From contig CAXHUL010000250.1 of NCBI GenBank assembly GCA_964019695.1, positions 1,054,001 to 1,118,000 of the forward strand: DNA of 64,000 nucleotides, read 5' to 3'. Below, piece after piece: positions 9,012 to 21,500 of this stretch. The DNA is from Loripinus fragilis. Lineage: Eukaryota; Mollusca; Bivalvia; Lucinida; Lucinidae. The notes under the pieces are model-generated. The model was not told the DNA's origin and ran no database searches. It saw nothing but the letters and a program-made list of their open reading frames with translations. Position 1 is the first letter of the stretch. Each line of letters opens with the position of its first letter. A program made the position numbers and the translations under genes.

Positions 9012-11652
9012 CCTGCATCCGCTGTCTGATAGAGAGACTTCTGCATCTGCTGTCTGATAGAGTTTTTCCTGCATCCTCTGTCTGATTGAGAGACTCCTGC
9101 AATCGCTGTCTGATAGAGAGACTTCTGCATCTGCTGTCTGATAGAATGTCTCCTGCATCCGCTGTCTGATAGAGAGACTCCTGCGTACGCTGGCTGATAG
9201 AGTGTCTCCTGCATCCGCTGTCTGATAGAGATACTCCTGCATCCGTTGGCTGATAGAGTGTCTCTTGCATCCCAGTCTGATAGAAAGTCTCCTGCATCCG
9301 CTGTCTGATAGAGTGTCTCCTGCAACGGTGTCTGATAGAGAGACTTCTGCATCTGCTGTCTGATAGAGTGTCTCCTGCATCCGCTGTCTGATTGAGAGAC
9401 TCCTGCATCCGCTATCTGATAGAGAGACTTTTGCATCCGATGTCTGATAGAGTGTTTCCTGTATCCGCTGTCTGATAGAATGACTCCTGCGTCTGTTGTC
9501 TGATAGATTGTCTCCTGCATCCGCTGTCTAATAGAGAGACTCCTGCATCTGCTGGCTGATAGAGTGTCTCCTGCATCCTAAGTCTGATAGAGTGTCTCCT
9601 GCGTCCGCTGTCTGATAGAGGGTCTCCTGCATCCGCTGTCTGATAAAGTGTCTCCTGCATCCGCTGTCTGATAGAGAGACTTCTGCATCCGCTGTCTGAT
9701 AGAGTGTCTCCTGCATCCGCTGTCTGATAGAGAGACTTCTGCATCCGCTGTCTGATAGAGTGTCTCCTGCATCTGCTGTCTGATTCAGAGACTCCTGCAT
9801 CAGCTGTCTGATAGAGAGACTTCTGCATCCGCTGTCTGATAGAGTGTCTCCTGTATCCGCTGTCTGATAAGAGTGTCTCCTGTTTCCACTGTCTGATAGA
9901 GAGACTTCTGCATCCGCTGTCTGATAGAATGTCTCCTGCATTCGCTGTCTAATAGAGAGACTTCTGCATCCGCTGTCTGATAGATTGTCTCCTGCATCTG
10001 CTGTCTGATTGAGAGACTCCTGCATCCGCTGTCTGAAAGAGAGACTTTTGCATCCGCTGTCTGATAGAGAGACTCCTGCATCCGCTGTCTGATAACGTGT
10101 CTCCTGCATCCTCTGTCTGATAGAGAGACTCCTGCATCCGCTGGCTGATAGAGTGTCTCCTGCATCCGGAGTCTGATAGAGTGTCTCCTGCCTCAGCTGT
10201 CTGATAGGGAAACTTCTGCATCCGCTGTCTGAAAGAGTGTCTCCTACATCCGCTGTCTGATAGAGAGACTTCTGCATCCGCTGTCTGATAAAGTGTCTCC
10301 TGCATCCGCTGTCTGATTGAGAGATTCCTACATCCGCTGTCTGACCGAGGGACTTCTACATCCGCTGTCTGATAGAGTGTCTGCTGTATCCCTTGTCTTA
10401 TAGAATGACTCCTGCATCCGCTGTCTGATAGAGTGTATCCTGCATCTGCTGTCTGATAGAGAGACTCCTGCATCTGCTGGCTGATAGAGAGACTTCTGCA
10501 TCGGCTGTCTGATAGAGTGTCTCCTGCATCCGCTATCTAATAGAGAGACTTCTGCATCCGCTGTCTGATAGAGTGTCTCCTGCATCCGCTGTCTGATAGA
10601 GAGACTTCTGCATCCGCTGTCTGATAGGGTGTCTCCTGCATCCGCTGTCTGATAGAGAGACTCCTGCATCCGCTGTCTGATAGAGAGACTTCTGCATCCG
10701 CTGTCTGATAGAGTTTCTCCTGCATCCGTTGTCTCATACGAATGTCTCCTGCATCCACTGTCTGATAGAGAGAATTCTGCATCCGCTGCCTGATAGGGTG
10801 TCTCCTGCATCCGCTGTTTAATAGAGACACTTCTGCATCCGCTGTCTGATAGAGTGTCTCCTGCATTCGCTGTCTGATAGAGAGACTTCTGCATCCGCTG
10901 TCTGATAGATTGTCTCCTGCATCCGCTGTCTCATTGAGAGACTCCTGCATCCCCTGTCTGAAAGAGAGACTTCTGCATCCGCTCTCTGATAGAGAGACTC
11001 CTGCATCCGCTGTCTGATATAGTGTCTCCTGCATCCGCTGTCTGATAGAGAGACTCCTGCATCCGCTGTATGATTGAGTGTCTCCTGCATCCGCTGTCTG
11101 ATGGAGAGACTCCTGCATCCGCTGGCTGATAGAGTGTCTCCTTCATCCGCTGTCTGATAGAGAGACTCCTGCATCCGCTGGATGATAGAGTGTCTCCTGC
11201 ATCCGCTGTCTGATATAGTGTGTCCTGCATCAGCTGTCTGATAGAGAGACTCCTGGATCCGCTGGCTGATAGAGTGTCTCCTGAGTCCGCTTGCTGATAG
11301 AGAGACTCCTGCATCCGCTGGCTGATAGAGTGTCTCCTGCATCCGCTGTCTGATAGAGTGTCTCCTGCATCCACTGTCTGATAGAGGGACTCCTGCATCC
11401 GCTGTCTGATAGAGTGTCTCCTGCATCCGCTGTCTGACGGAGAGACTCCTGCATCCACTGGCTGATAGAGTGTCTCCTGCATCCGCTGTCTGATAGAGAG
11501 ACTTCTGCATCCGTTTTCTGATAGAGTGTCTCCTGCATCTGCTGTCTGATAGAGAGACTTCTGCATACACTGTGTGATAGAATGTCTCCTGCATCTGCTG
11601 TCTTATAGAGTGTCTACTGTATCCGCTGTCTGATAGAGTGTCTCCTGCATCC
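8997..11652 (-). repeat. Array segment between blocks 3 and 4
   Basis: About 95 monomers. The first part (to about 9.57 kb) repeats at +25,358; about 9.74-11.2 kb repeats at +31,852 (41.6-43.0 kb); the last 0.7 kb matches the left flank of block 11. GGATCC lies at 11255, 398 bp before block 4. Confidence 0.94.
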
Positions 11653-11994
11653 ACTCTATCAGACACTCAATCAGACAGCGAATGCAGAAGTCTCTCTATC
11701 AGACAGCAGATGCAGGAAATACTCTATCAGACAGCGGATGCAGGAGTCTCTTTATCAGACAGCAGATGCAGAAGTATCTCTATCAGACAGCGGAGGCAGG
11801 AGTCTCTCTATCAGACAGCGGATGCAGAAGTCTCTCTATCAGACAGCGGATGCAGGAGTCTCTCTATCAGACAGCGGATGCGGGAGACACTCTATCAGAC
11901 AGCGGATGCAGAAGTCTCTCTATCAAACAGCGGATGCAGAAGTCTCTCTATCAGACAGCGGATGCAGAAGACACTCTATCAGATAGCAGCTGCA
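11653..11994 (+). repeat. Inverted satellite block 4 (beta-2 type)
   Basis: 342 bp. Beta-2 marks are CAGACAGCAGATGCAGG followed by AAATACT. Right junction reads ATAGCAGCTGCA, one base off the commoner ATAGCGGCTGCA. Same subtype as blocks 11, 13, 14 and 15. Confidence 0.95.
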
Positions 11995-14900
11995 TCTGAT
12001 AGAGTGTCTCCTGCATCCGCTGTCTGATAGAGAGACTTCTGCACCCGCTGTCTGATAGAGTTTTTCCTGCATCCGCTGTCTGATTGAGAGACTCCTGCAA
12101 TCGCTGTCTGATAGAGAGACTTCTGCATCTGCTGTCTGATAGAGTGTCTCCTGCATCCGCTGTCTGATAGAGAGACTCCTGCATACGATGGCTGATAGAG
12201 TGTCTCCTGCATCCGCTGTCTGATAGAGAGACTCCTGCATCCGTTGGCTGATAGAGTGTCTCTTGCATCCCAGTCTGATAGAAAGTCCCCTGCATCCGCT
12301 GTCTGATAGAGTGTCTCATGCATCGGTGTCTGATAGAGAGACTTCTGCATCCGCTGTCTGATAGAGTGTCTCCTGCATCGGTGTCTGATTGAGAGACTCC
12401 TGCATCCGCTGTCTGATAGAGTGTCTCCTGCATCCGCTGTCTGATAGAGAGACTTCTGCATCCGCTGTCTGATAGGGTGTCTCCTGCATCCGCTATCTGA
12501 TAGAGAGATTTCTGCATCCGCTGTCTGATAGAGTGTCTCCTGCATCCGCTGTCTGATTGAGAGACTCCTGCATCCGCTGTCTGATAGAGAGACTTTTGCA
12601 TCCGATGTCTGATAGAGTGTCTCCTGTATCCACTGTCTGATAGAATGACTCCTGCATCCGCTGTCTGATAGAATGTCTCCTGCATCCGCTGTCTGATAGA
12701 GAGACTCCTGCATCTGCTGGCTGATAGAGTGTCTCCTGCATCCCTAGTCTGATAGAGTGTCTCCTGCATCCGCTGTCTGATAGAGAGACTCCTGCATCCG
12801 CTGTCTGATAGAGTGTCTCCTGCATCCGCTGTCTAATAGAGAGACTTCTGCATCCACCGTCTGATAGAGTGTCTCCTGCATCCGCTGTCTGATAGAGAGA
12901 CTTCTGCATCCGCTGTCTGATAGGGTGTCTCCTGCATCCGCTGTCTGATTGAGAGACACCTGCATCCGCTGTCTGATAGAGAGACTTCTGCATCCGCTGT
13001 CTGATAGAGTGTCTCCTGTATCCGCTGTCTGATAAGAGTGTCTCCTGCATCCACTGTCTGATAGAGAGACTTCTTCATCCGCTGTCTGATAGAATGTCTC
13101 CTGCATTCGCTGTCTAATAGAGAGACTTCTGCATCCGCTGTCTGATAGATTGTCTCCTGCATCTGCTGTCTGATTGAGAGACTCCTGCATCCGCTGTCTG
13201 AAAGAGAGACTTTTGCATACGCTGGCTGATAGAGTGTCTCCTGCATCCGCTGTCTGATAGAGATACTCCTGCATCCGTTGGCTGATAGAGTGTCTCTTGC
13301 ATCCCAGTCTGATAGAAAGTCTCAATGCATCCGCTGTCTGATAGAGTGTCTCCTGCAACGGTGTCTGATAGAGAGACTTCTGCATCTGCTGTCTGATAGA
13401 GTGTCTCCTGCATCCGCTGTCTGATTGAGAGACTCCTGCATCCGCTGTCTGATAGAGAGACTTTTGCATCCGATGTCTGATAGAGTGTTTCCTGTATCCG
13501 CTGTCTGATAGAATGACTCCTGCGTCTGTTGTCTGATAGATTGTCTCCTGCATCAGCTGTCTAATAGAGAGACTCCTGCATCTGCTGGCTGATAGAGTGT
13601 CACCTGCATCCTAAGTCTGATAGAGTGTCTCCTGCGTCCGCTGTCTGATAGAGGGTCTCCTGCATCCGCTGTCTGATAAAGTGTCTCCTGCATCCGCTGT
13701 CTGATAGAGAAACTTCTGCATCCGCTGTCTGATAGAATGTCTCCTGCATCCACTGTCTGATAGAGAGACTTCTGCATCCGCTGTCTGATAGAGTGTCTCT
13801 TGCATCTGCTGTCTGATTCAGAGACTCCTGCATCAGCTGTCTGATAGAGAGACTTCTGCATCCGCTGTCTGATAGCGTGTCTCCTGTATCCGCTGTCTGA
13901 TAAATGTGTCTCCTGCATCCACTGTCTGATAGTGAGACTTCTGCATCCGCTGTCTGATAGAATGTCTCCTGCATTCGCTGTCTAATAGAGAGACTTCTGC
14001 ATCCGCTGTCTGATAGATTGTCTCCTGCATCTGCTGTCTGATTGAGAGACTCCTGCATCCACTGTCTGAAAGAGAGACTTTTGCATCCGCTGTCTGATAG
14101 AGACACTCTTGCATCCGCTGTCTGATAACGTGTCTCCTGCATCCTCTGTCTGATAGAGAGACTCCTGCATCCGCTGGCTGATAGAGTGTCTCCTGCATCC
14201 GGAGTCTGATAGAGTGTCTCCTGCCTCAGCTGTCTGATAGGGAGACTTCTGCATCCGCTGTCTGAAAGAGTGTCTCCTACATCCGCTGTCTGATAGAGAG
14301 ACTTCTGCATCCGCTGTCTGATAAAGTGTCTCCTGCATCCGCTGTCTGATTGAGAGATTCCTACATCCGCTGTCTGACCGAGGGACTTCTACATCCGCTG
14401 TCTGATAGAGTGTCTGCTGAACCCGCTGTCTGATAGAGAGACTTCTGCATCCGCTGTCTGATAGAGTGTCTCCTGCATCCGCTGTCTGATAGAGAGACTT
14501 CTGCATCCGCTGTCTGAAAGAGTGTCTCCTGCATCCGCTGTCTGATAGAGAGACTCCTGCATCCGCTGGCTGATAGAGTGTCTCCTGCATCCTTAGTCTG
14601 ATAGAGTGTCTCCTGCATCCTTAGTCTGATAGAGTGTCTCCTGCATCCGCTGTCTGATAGAGGGACTCCTGCATCCGCTGTATGATTGAGTGTCTCCTGC
14701 ATCCGCTGTCAGATGGAAAGACTCCTGCATCCGCTGGCTGATAGAGTGTCTCCTTCATCCGCTGTCTGATAGAGTGTCTCCTGCATCCGCTGTCTGATAG
14801 AGAGACTCCTGCATCCGCTTGATGATAGAGTGTCTCCTGCATCCGCTGTCTGATATAGTGTGTCCTGCATCCGCGGTCTGATAGAGAGACTCCTGCATCC

Positions 14901-16019
14901 GTTGGCTGATAGAGTGTCTCCTGCATCCGCAGTCTGATAGAAAGTCTCCTGCATCCGCTGTCTGATAGAGTTTCTCCTGCATCCGCTGTTTGATAGAGTG
15001 TCTCCTGCATCGGTGTCTGATAGAGAGACTTCTGCATCCGCTGTCTGATAGAGTGTCTCCTGCATTCGCTGTCTGATTGAGAGACTCCTACATCCGCTAT
15101 CTGATAGAGAGACTTTTGCATCCGATGTCTGATAGAGTGTCTCCTGTATCCGCTGTCTGATAGAATGACTCCTGCATCCGCTGTCTGATTGAGTGTCTCC
15201 TGCATCTGCTGTCTGATAGAGTTACTCCTGCATCCGCTGTCTGATAGAGTGTCTCCTGCATCCGCTGTCTGATAGAGAGACTTCTGCATCCGCTGTCTGA
15301 TAGGGTGTCTCCTGCATCCGCTGTCTGATTGAGAGACTCCTGCATCCGCTGTCTGATAGATTGTCTCCTGCATCAGTTGTCTGATAGAGAGACTTTTGCA
15401 TCCGCTGTATGATTGAGTGTCTCCTGCATCCGCTGTCTGATGGAAAGACTCCTGCATCCGCTGGCTGATAGAGTGTCTCCTTCATCCGCTGTCTGATAGA
15501 GTGTCTCCTGCATCCGCTGTCTGATAGAGAGACTCCTGCATCCGCTTGATGATAGAGTGTCTCCTGCATCCGCTGTCTGATATAGTGTGTCCTGCATCCG
15601 CTGTCTGATAGAGAGACTCCTGGATCCGCTGGCTGATAGAGTGTCTCCAGCATCCGCTGTCTGATAGAGAGACTTTTGCATCCGATGGCTGATAGAGTGT
15701 CTCCTGCATCCGCAGTCTGATAGAGTGTCTCCTGCATCCACTGTCTGATAGAGGGACTCCTGCATCCGCTGTCTGATAGAGTGTCTCCTGCATCCGCTGT
15801 CTGAAGGAGAGACTCCTGCATCCACTGGCTGATAGAGTGTCTCCTGCATCCGCTGTCTGATAGAGAGACTTCTGCATCCGTTTTCTGATAGAGTGTCTCC
15901 TGCATCTGCTGTCTGATAGAGAGACTTCTGCATCCACTGTGTGATAGAGTGTCTCCTGCATCTGCTGTCTTAAAGAGTGTCTCCTGCATCCGCTGTCTGA
16001 TAGAGTGTCTCCTACATCC
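11995..16019 (-). repeat. Array segment between blocks 4 and 5
   Basis: About 144 monomers. After the type-II right flank (GACTTCTGCACCCGCTG, then GAGTTTTTCCTGC) it enters the 6.45-kb duplicated segment at about 12.41 kb. GGATCC at 15622 lies 398 bp before block 5. Confidence 0.95.
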
Positions 16020-16359
16020 ACTCTATCAGACACTCAATCAGACAGTGAATGCAGAAGTCTCTCTATCAGTCAGCGGATGCAGGAAATACTCTATCAGACA
16101 GCGGATGCAGGAGTCTCTCTATCAAACAGTGGATGCAGAAGTATCTCTATCAGACAGCGGAGGCAGGAGTCTCTCTATCAGACAGCGGATGCAGAAGTCT
16201 CTCTATCAGACAGCGGATGCAGGAGTCTCTCTATCAGACAGCGGATGCGGTAGACACTCTATCAGACAGCGGATGCAGAAGTCTCTCTATCAAACAGCGG
16301 ATGCAGAGGTCTCTATCAGACAGCTGATGCAGAAGACACTCTATCAAACAGTGGCTGCA
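16020..16359 (+). repeat. Inverted satellite block 5 (alpha type)
   Basis: 340 bp. Alpha marks: CAGTCAGCGG, ATCAAACAGTGG, GATGCGGTAGAC and the shortened unit GATGCAGAGGTCTCTATC. The right-junction stem carries CTATCAAACAGTGG. Same subtype as blocks 7, 16 and 17. Confidence 0.95.
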
Positions 16360-18202
16360 TCTGATAGAGTGTCTCCTGCATCCGCTGTCTGATAGAAAGA
16401 CTTCTGCATCCGCTGTCTGATAGAGTTTCTTCTGCATCCGCTGTCTGATTGAGAGACTCCTGCATCCGCTGTCTAATAGAGATACTTCTGCATCTGCTGT
16501 CTGATAGAGTGTCTCCTGCATCCGCTGTCTGATAGAGAGACTCCTGCATCCTTTGGCTGATAGAGTGTCTCCTGCATCCGCAGTCTGATAGAAAGTCTCC
16601 TGCATCCGCTGTCTGATAGAGTTTGTCCTGCATCCGCTGTTTGATAGAGTGTCTCCTGCATCGGTGTCTGATAGGGAGACTTCTGCATCCGCTGTCTGAT
16701 AGAGTGTCTCCTGCATCCGCTGTCTGATTGCCAGATTCCTGCATCCGCTGTCTGATAGAGAGACTCCTGCATCCTTTGGCTGATAGAGTGTCTCCTGCAT
16801 CGGCAGTTTGATAGAAAGTCTCCTGCATCCGCTGTCTGATAGAGTTTGTCCTGCATCCGCTGTTTGATAGAGTGTCTCCTGTATCAGCTGTCTGATAGAA
16901 TGACTCCTGCATCCGCTGTCTGATAGAGTGTCTCCTGCATCCGCTGTCTGATAGAGAGACTTTTGCATCCGCTGTATGATTGAGTGTCTCCTGCATCTGC
17001 TGTCTGATGGAAAGACTCCTGCATCCGCTGGCTGATAGAGTGTCTCCTTCATCCGCTGTCTGATATAGTGTCTCCTGCATCCGCTGTCTGATAGAGAGAC
17101 TCCTGCATCCGCTTGATGATAGAGTGTCTCCTGCATCCGCTGTCTGATATAGTGTGTCCTGCATCCGCTGTCTGATAGAGAGACTCCTGGATCCGCTGGC
17201 TGATAGAGTGTCTCCAGCATCCGCTGTCTGATAGAGAGACTTTTGCATCCGATGGCTGATAGAGTGTCTCCTGCATCCACTGTCTGATAGAGGGACTCCT
17301 GCATCCGCTGTCTGATAGAGTGTCTCCTGCATCCGCTGTCTGAAGGAGAGACTCCTGCATCCACTGGCTGATAGAGTGTCTCCTGCATCCGCTGTCTGAT
17401 AGAGAGACTCCTGCATCTGCTGGCTGATAGAGTGTCTCCTGCATCCCTAGTCTGATAAAGTGTCTCCTGCATCTGCTGTCTAATAGAGAGACTTCTGCAT
17501 CCGCTGTCTGATAGATTGTCTCCTGCATCCGCTGTCTCATTGAGAGACTCCTGCATCCGCTGTCTGAAAGAGAGACTTCTCCATCTGCTGTCTGAAAGAG
17601 AGACTCCTGCATCCGCTGTCTGATAGAGTGTCTCCTGCATCCGCTGTCTGATAGAGAGACTCCTGCATCCGCTGTATGACTGAGTGTCTCCTGCATCCGC
17701 TGTCTAATGGAGAGACTCCTGCATCCGCTGGCTGATAGAGTGTCTCATTCATCCGCTGTCTGATAGAGAGACTCCTGCATCCGCTGGATGATAGAGTGTC
17801 TCCTGCATCCGCTGTCTGATATAGTGTGTCCTGCATCCGCTGTCTGATAGAGAGACTCCTGCATCCGCTGGCTGATAGAATGTCTCCTGCATCCGCTGTC
17901 TGATAGAGTGTCTCCTGCATCCACTGTCTGATAGAGGGACTTCTGCATCCGCTGTCTGATAGAGTGTCTCCTGCATCCGCTGTCTGTCGGAGAGACTCTT
18001 GCATCCACTGGCTGATAGAGTGTCTCCTGCATCCGCTGTCTGATAGAGAGACTTCTGCATCCGTTTTCTGATAGAGTGTCTCCTGCATCTGCTGTCTGAT
18101 AGAGAGACTTCTGCATCCACTGTGTGATAGAATGTCTCCTGCATCTGCTGTCTTATAGAGTGTCTCCTGCATCCGCTGTCTGATAGAGTGTCTCCTGCAT
18201 CC
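16360..18202 (-). repeat. Array segment between blocks 5 and 6
   Basis: About 66 monomers starting with the type-I flank (GATAGAAAGACTTCTGC, GAGTTTCTTCTGC). It contains an internal near-repeat: GTCTGATTGCCAGATTCC and CATCCTTTGGCTG units around 16.55-16.87 kb. GGATCC at 17189 is 1,014 bp before block 6, showing an extra 0.6 kb in this module. Confidence 0.94.
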
Positions 18203-18544
18203 ACTCTATCAGACACTCAATCAGACAGCGAATGCAGAAGTCTCTCTATCAGACAGCGGATGCAGGAAACACTCTATCAGACAGCGGATGCAGGAGTCTC
18301 TTTATCAGACAGCGGATGCAGAAGTATCTCTATCAGACAGCGGAGGCAGGAGTCTCTCTATCAGACAGCGGATGCAGAAGTCTCTCTATCAGACAGCGGA
18401 TGCAGGAGTCTCTCTATCAGACAGCAGATGCGGGAGACACTCTATCAGACAGCGGATGCAGAAGTCTCTCTATCAAACAGCGGATGCAGAAGTCTCTCTA
18501 TCAGACAGCGGATGCAGAAGACACTCTATCAGATAGCGGCTGCA
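18203..18544 (+). repeat. Inverted satellite block 6 (beta-3 type)
   Basis: 342 bp. Beta-3 marks: CAGACAGCGGATGCAGG followed by AAACACT, and CAGACAGCAGATGCGGGAG late in the block. Same subtype as blocks 8 and 18. Confidence 0.95.
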
Positions 18545-21500
18545 TCTGATAGAGTGTCTCCTGCATCCGCTGTCTGATAGAGAGACTTCTGCACCCGCTG
18601 TCTGATAGAGTTTTTCCTGCATCCGCTGTCTGATTGAGAGACTCCTGCAATCGCTGTCTGATAGAGAGACTTCTGCATCTGCTGTCTGATAGAGTGTCTC
18701 CTGCATCCGCTTCTTATAGAGAGACTCCTGCATACGATGGCTGATAGATTGTCTCCTGCATCCACTGTCTGATAGAGAGACACCTGCATCCGTTGGCTGA
18801 TAGAGTGTCTCTTGCATCCCAGTCTGATAGAAAGTCCCCTGCATCCGCTGTCTGATAGAGAGACTTCTGCACCCGCTGTCTGATAGAGTTTTTCCTGCAT
18901 CCGCTGTCTGATTGAGAGACTCCTGCAATCGCTGTCTGATAGAGAGACTTCTGCATCTGCTGTCTGATAGAGTGTCTCCTGCATCCGCTGTCTGATAGAG
19001 AGACTCCTGCATACGATGGCTGATAGAGTGTCTCCTGCATCCGCTGTCTGATAGAGAGACTCCTGCATCCGTTGGCTGATAGAGTGTCTCTTGCATCCCA
19101 GTCTGATAGAAAGTCCCCTGCATCCGCTGTCTGATAGAGTGTCTCATGCATCGGTGTCTGATAGAGAGACTTCTGCATCCGCTGTCTGATAGAGTGTCTC
19201 CTGCATCGGTGTCTGATTGAGAGACTCCTGCATCCGCTGTCTGATAGAGTGTCTCCTGCCTCAGCTGTCTGATAGGGAGACTTCTGCATCCGCTGTCTGA
19301 AAGAGTGTCTCCTACATCCGCTATCTGATAGAGAGATTTCTGCATCCGCTGTCTGATAGAGTGTCTCCTGCATCCGCTGTCTGATTGAGAGACTCCTGCA
19401 TCCGCTGTCTGATAGAGAGACTTTTGCATCCGATGTCTGATAGAGTGTCTCCTGTATCCACTGTCTGATAGAATGACTCCTGCATCCGCTGTCTGATAGA
19501 ATGTCTCCTGCATCCGCTGTCTGATAGAGAGACTCCTGCATCTGCTGGCTGATAGAGTGTCTCCTGCATCCCTAGTCTGATAGAGTGTCTCCTGCATCCG
19601 CTGTCTGATAGAGAGACTCCTGCATCCGCTGTCTGATAGAGTGTCTCCTGCATCCGCTGTCTAATAGAGAGACTTCTGCATCCACCGTCTGATAGAGTGT
19701 CTCCTGCATCCGCTGTCTGATAGAGAGACTTCTGCATCCGCTGTCTGATAGGGTGTCTCCTGCATCCGCTATCTGATAGAGAGATTTCTGCATCCGCTGT
19801 CTGATAGAGTGTCTCCTGCATCCGCTGTCTGATTGAGAGACTCCTGCATCCGCTGTCTGATAGAGAGACTTTTGCATCCGATGTCTGATAGAGTGTCTCC
19901 TGTATCCACTGTCTGATAGAATGACTCCTGCATCCGCTGTCTGATAGAATGTCTCCTGCATCCGCTGTCTGATAGAGAGACTCCTGCATCTGCTGGCTGA
20001 TAGAGTGTCTCCTGCATCCCTAGTCTGATAGAGTGTCTCCTGCATCCGCTGTCTGATAGAGAGACTCCTGCATCCGCTGTCTGATAGAGTGTCTCCTGCA
20101 TCCGCTGTCTAATAGAGAGACTTCTGCATCCACCGTCTGATAGAGTGTCTCCTGCATCCGCTGTCTGATAGAGAGACTTCTGCATCCGCTGTCTGATAGG
20201 GTGTCTCCTGCATCCGCTGTCTGATTGAGAGACACCTGCATCCGCTGTCTGATAGAGAGACTTCTGCATCCGCTGTCTGATAGAGTGTCTCCTGTATCCG
20301 CTGTCTGATAAGAGTGTCTCCTGCATCCACTGTCTGATAGAGAGACTTCTTCATCCGCTGTCTGATAGAATGTCTCCTGCATTCGCTGTCTAATAGAGAG
20401 ACTTCTGCATCCGCTGTCTGATAGATTGTCTCCTGCATCTGCTGTCTGATTGAGAGACTCCTGCATCCGCTGTCTGAAAGAGAGACTTTTGCATACGCTG
20501 GCTGATAGAGTGTCTCCTGCATCCGCTGTCTGATAGAGATACTCCTGCATCCGTTGGCTGATAGAGTGTCTCTTGCATCCCAGTCTGATAGAAAGTCTCA
20601 ATGCATCCGCTGTCTGATAGAGTGTCTCCTGCAACGGTGTCTGATAGAGAGACTTCTGCATCTGCTGTCTGATAGAGTGTCTCCTGCATCCGCTGTCTGA
20701 TTGAGAGACTCCTGCATCCGCTGTCTGATAGAGAGACTTTTGCATCCGATGTCTGATAGAGTGTTTCCTGTATCCGCTGTCTGATAGAATGACTCCTGCG
20801 TCTGTTGTCTGATAGATTGTCTCCTGCATCAGCTGTCTAATAGAGAGACTCCTGCATCTGCTGGCTGATAGAGTGTCACCTGCATCCTAAGTCTGATAGA
20901 GTGTCTCCTGCGTCCGCTGTCTGATAGAGGGTCTCCTGCATCCGCTGTCTGATAAAGTGTCTCCTGCATCCGCTGTCTGATAGAGAAACTTCTGCATCCG
21001 CTGTCTGATAGAATGTCTCCTGCATCCACTGTCTGATAGAGAGACTTCTGCATCCGCTGTCTGATAGAGTGTCTCTTGCATCTGCTGTCTGATTCAGAGA
21101 CTCCTGCATCAGCTGTCTGATAGAGAGACTTCTGCATCCGCTGTCTGATAGCGTGTCTCCTGTATCCGCTGTCTGATAAATGTGTCTCCTGCATCCACTG
21201 TCTGATAGTGAGACTTCTGCATCCGCTGTCTGATAGAATGTCTCCTGCATTCGCTGTCTAATAGAGAGACTTCTGCATCCGCTGTCTGATAGATTGTCTC
21301 CTGCATCTGCTGTCTGATTGAGAGACTCCTGCATCCACTGTCTGAAAGAGAGACTTTTGCATCCGCTGTCTGATAGAGACACTCTTGCATCCGCTGTCTG
21401 ATAACGTGTCTCCTGCATCCTCTGTCTGATAGAGAGACTCCTGCATCCGCTGGCTGATAGAGTGTCTCCTGCATCCGGAGTCTGATAGAGTGTCTCCTGC

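Larger units (their letters stand above)
12410..18860. repeat. 6.45-kb segmental duplication, copy 1 (offset 7,276 bp)
   Basis: Sequence from about 12,410 to about 18,860 recurs at +7,276 bp, including blocks 5 and 6. Conceptual translations of long stretches (12744-13553, 13600-14310, 16234-17640) are identical in the copy. The one difference I located is C at 16127 versus T at 23403. Boundaries are approximate because they fall inside canonical monomers. Confidence 0.93.

Noticed and set aside
11638..12027. Recurrent plus-strand open frames of about 129 codons (also near 18188, 25464, 35594, 38813, 43435, 47632 and 55216) as a conserved small gene family
   Set aside because: They coincide with the inverted blocks, where the stop-free strand is on plus. 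Recurrence follows duplication of the block, and overlapping frames are equally open.
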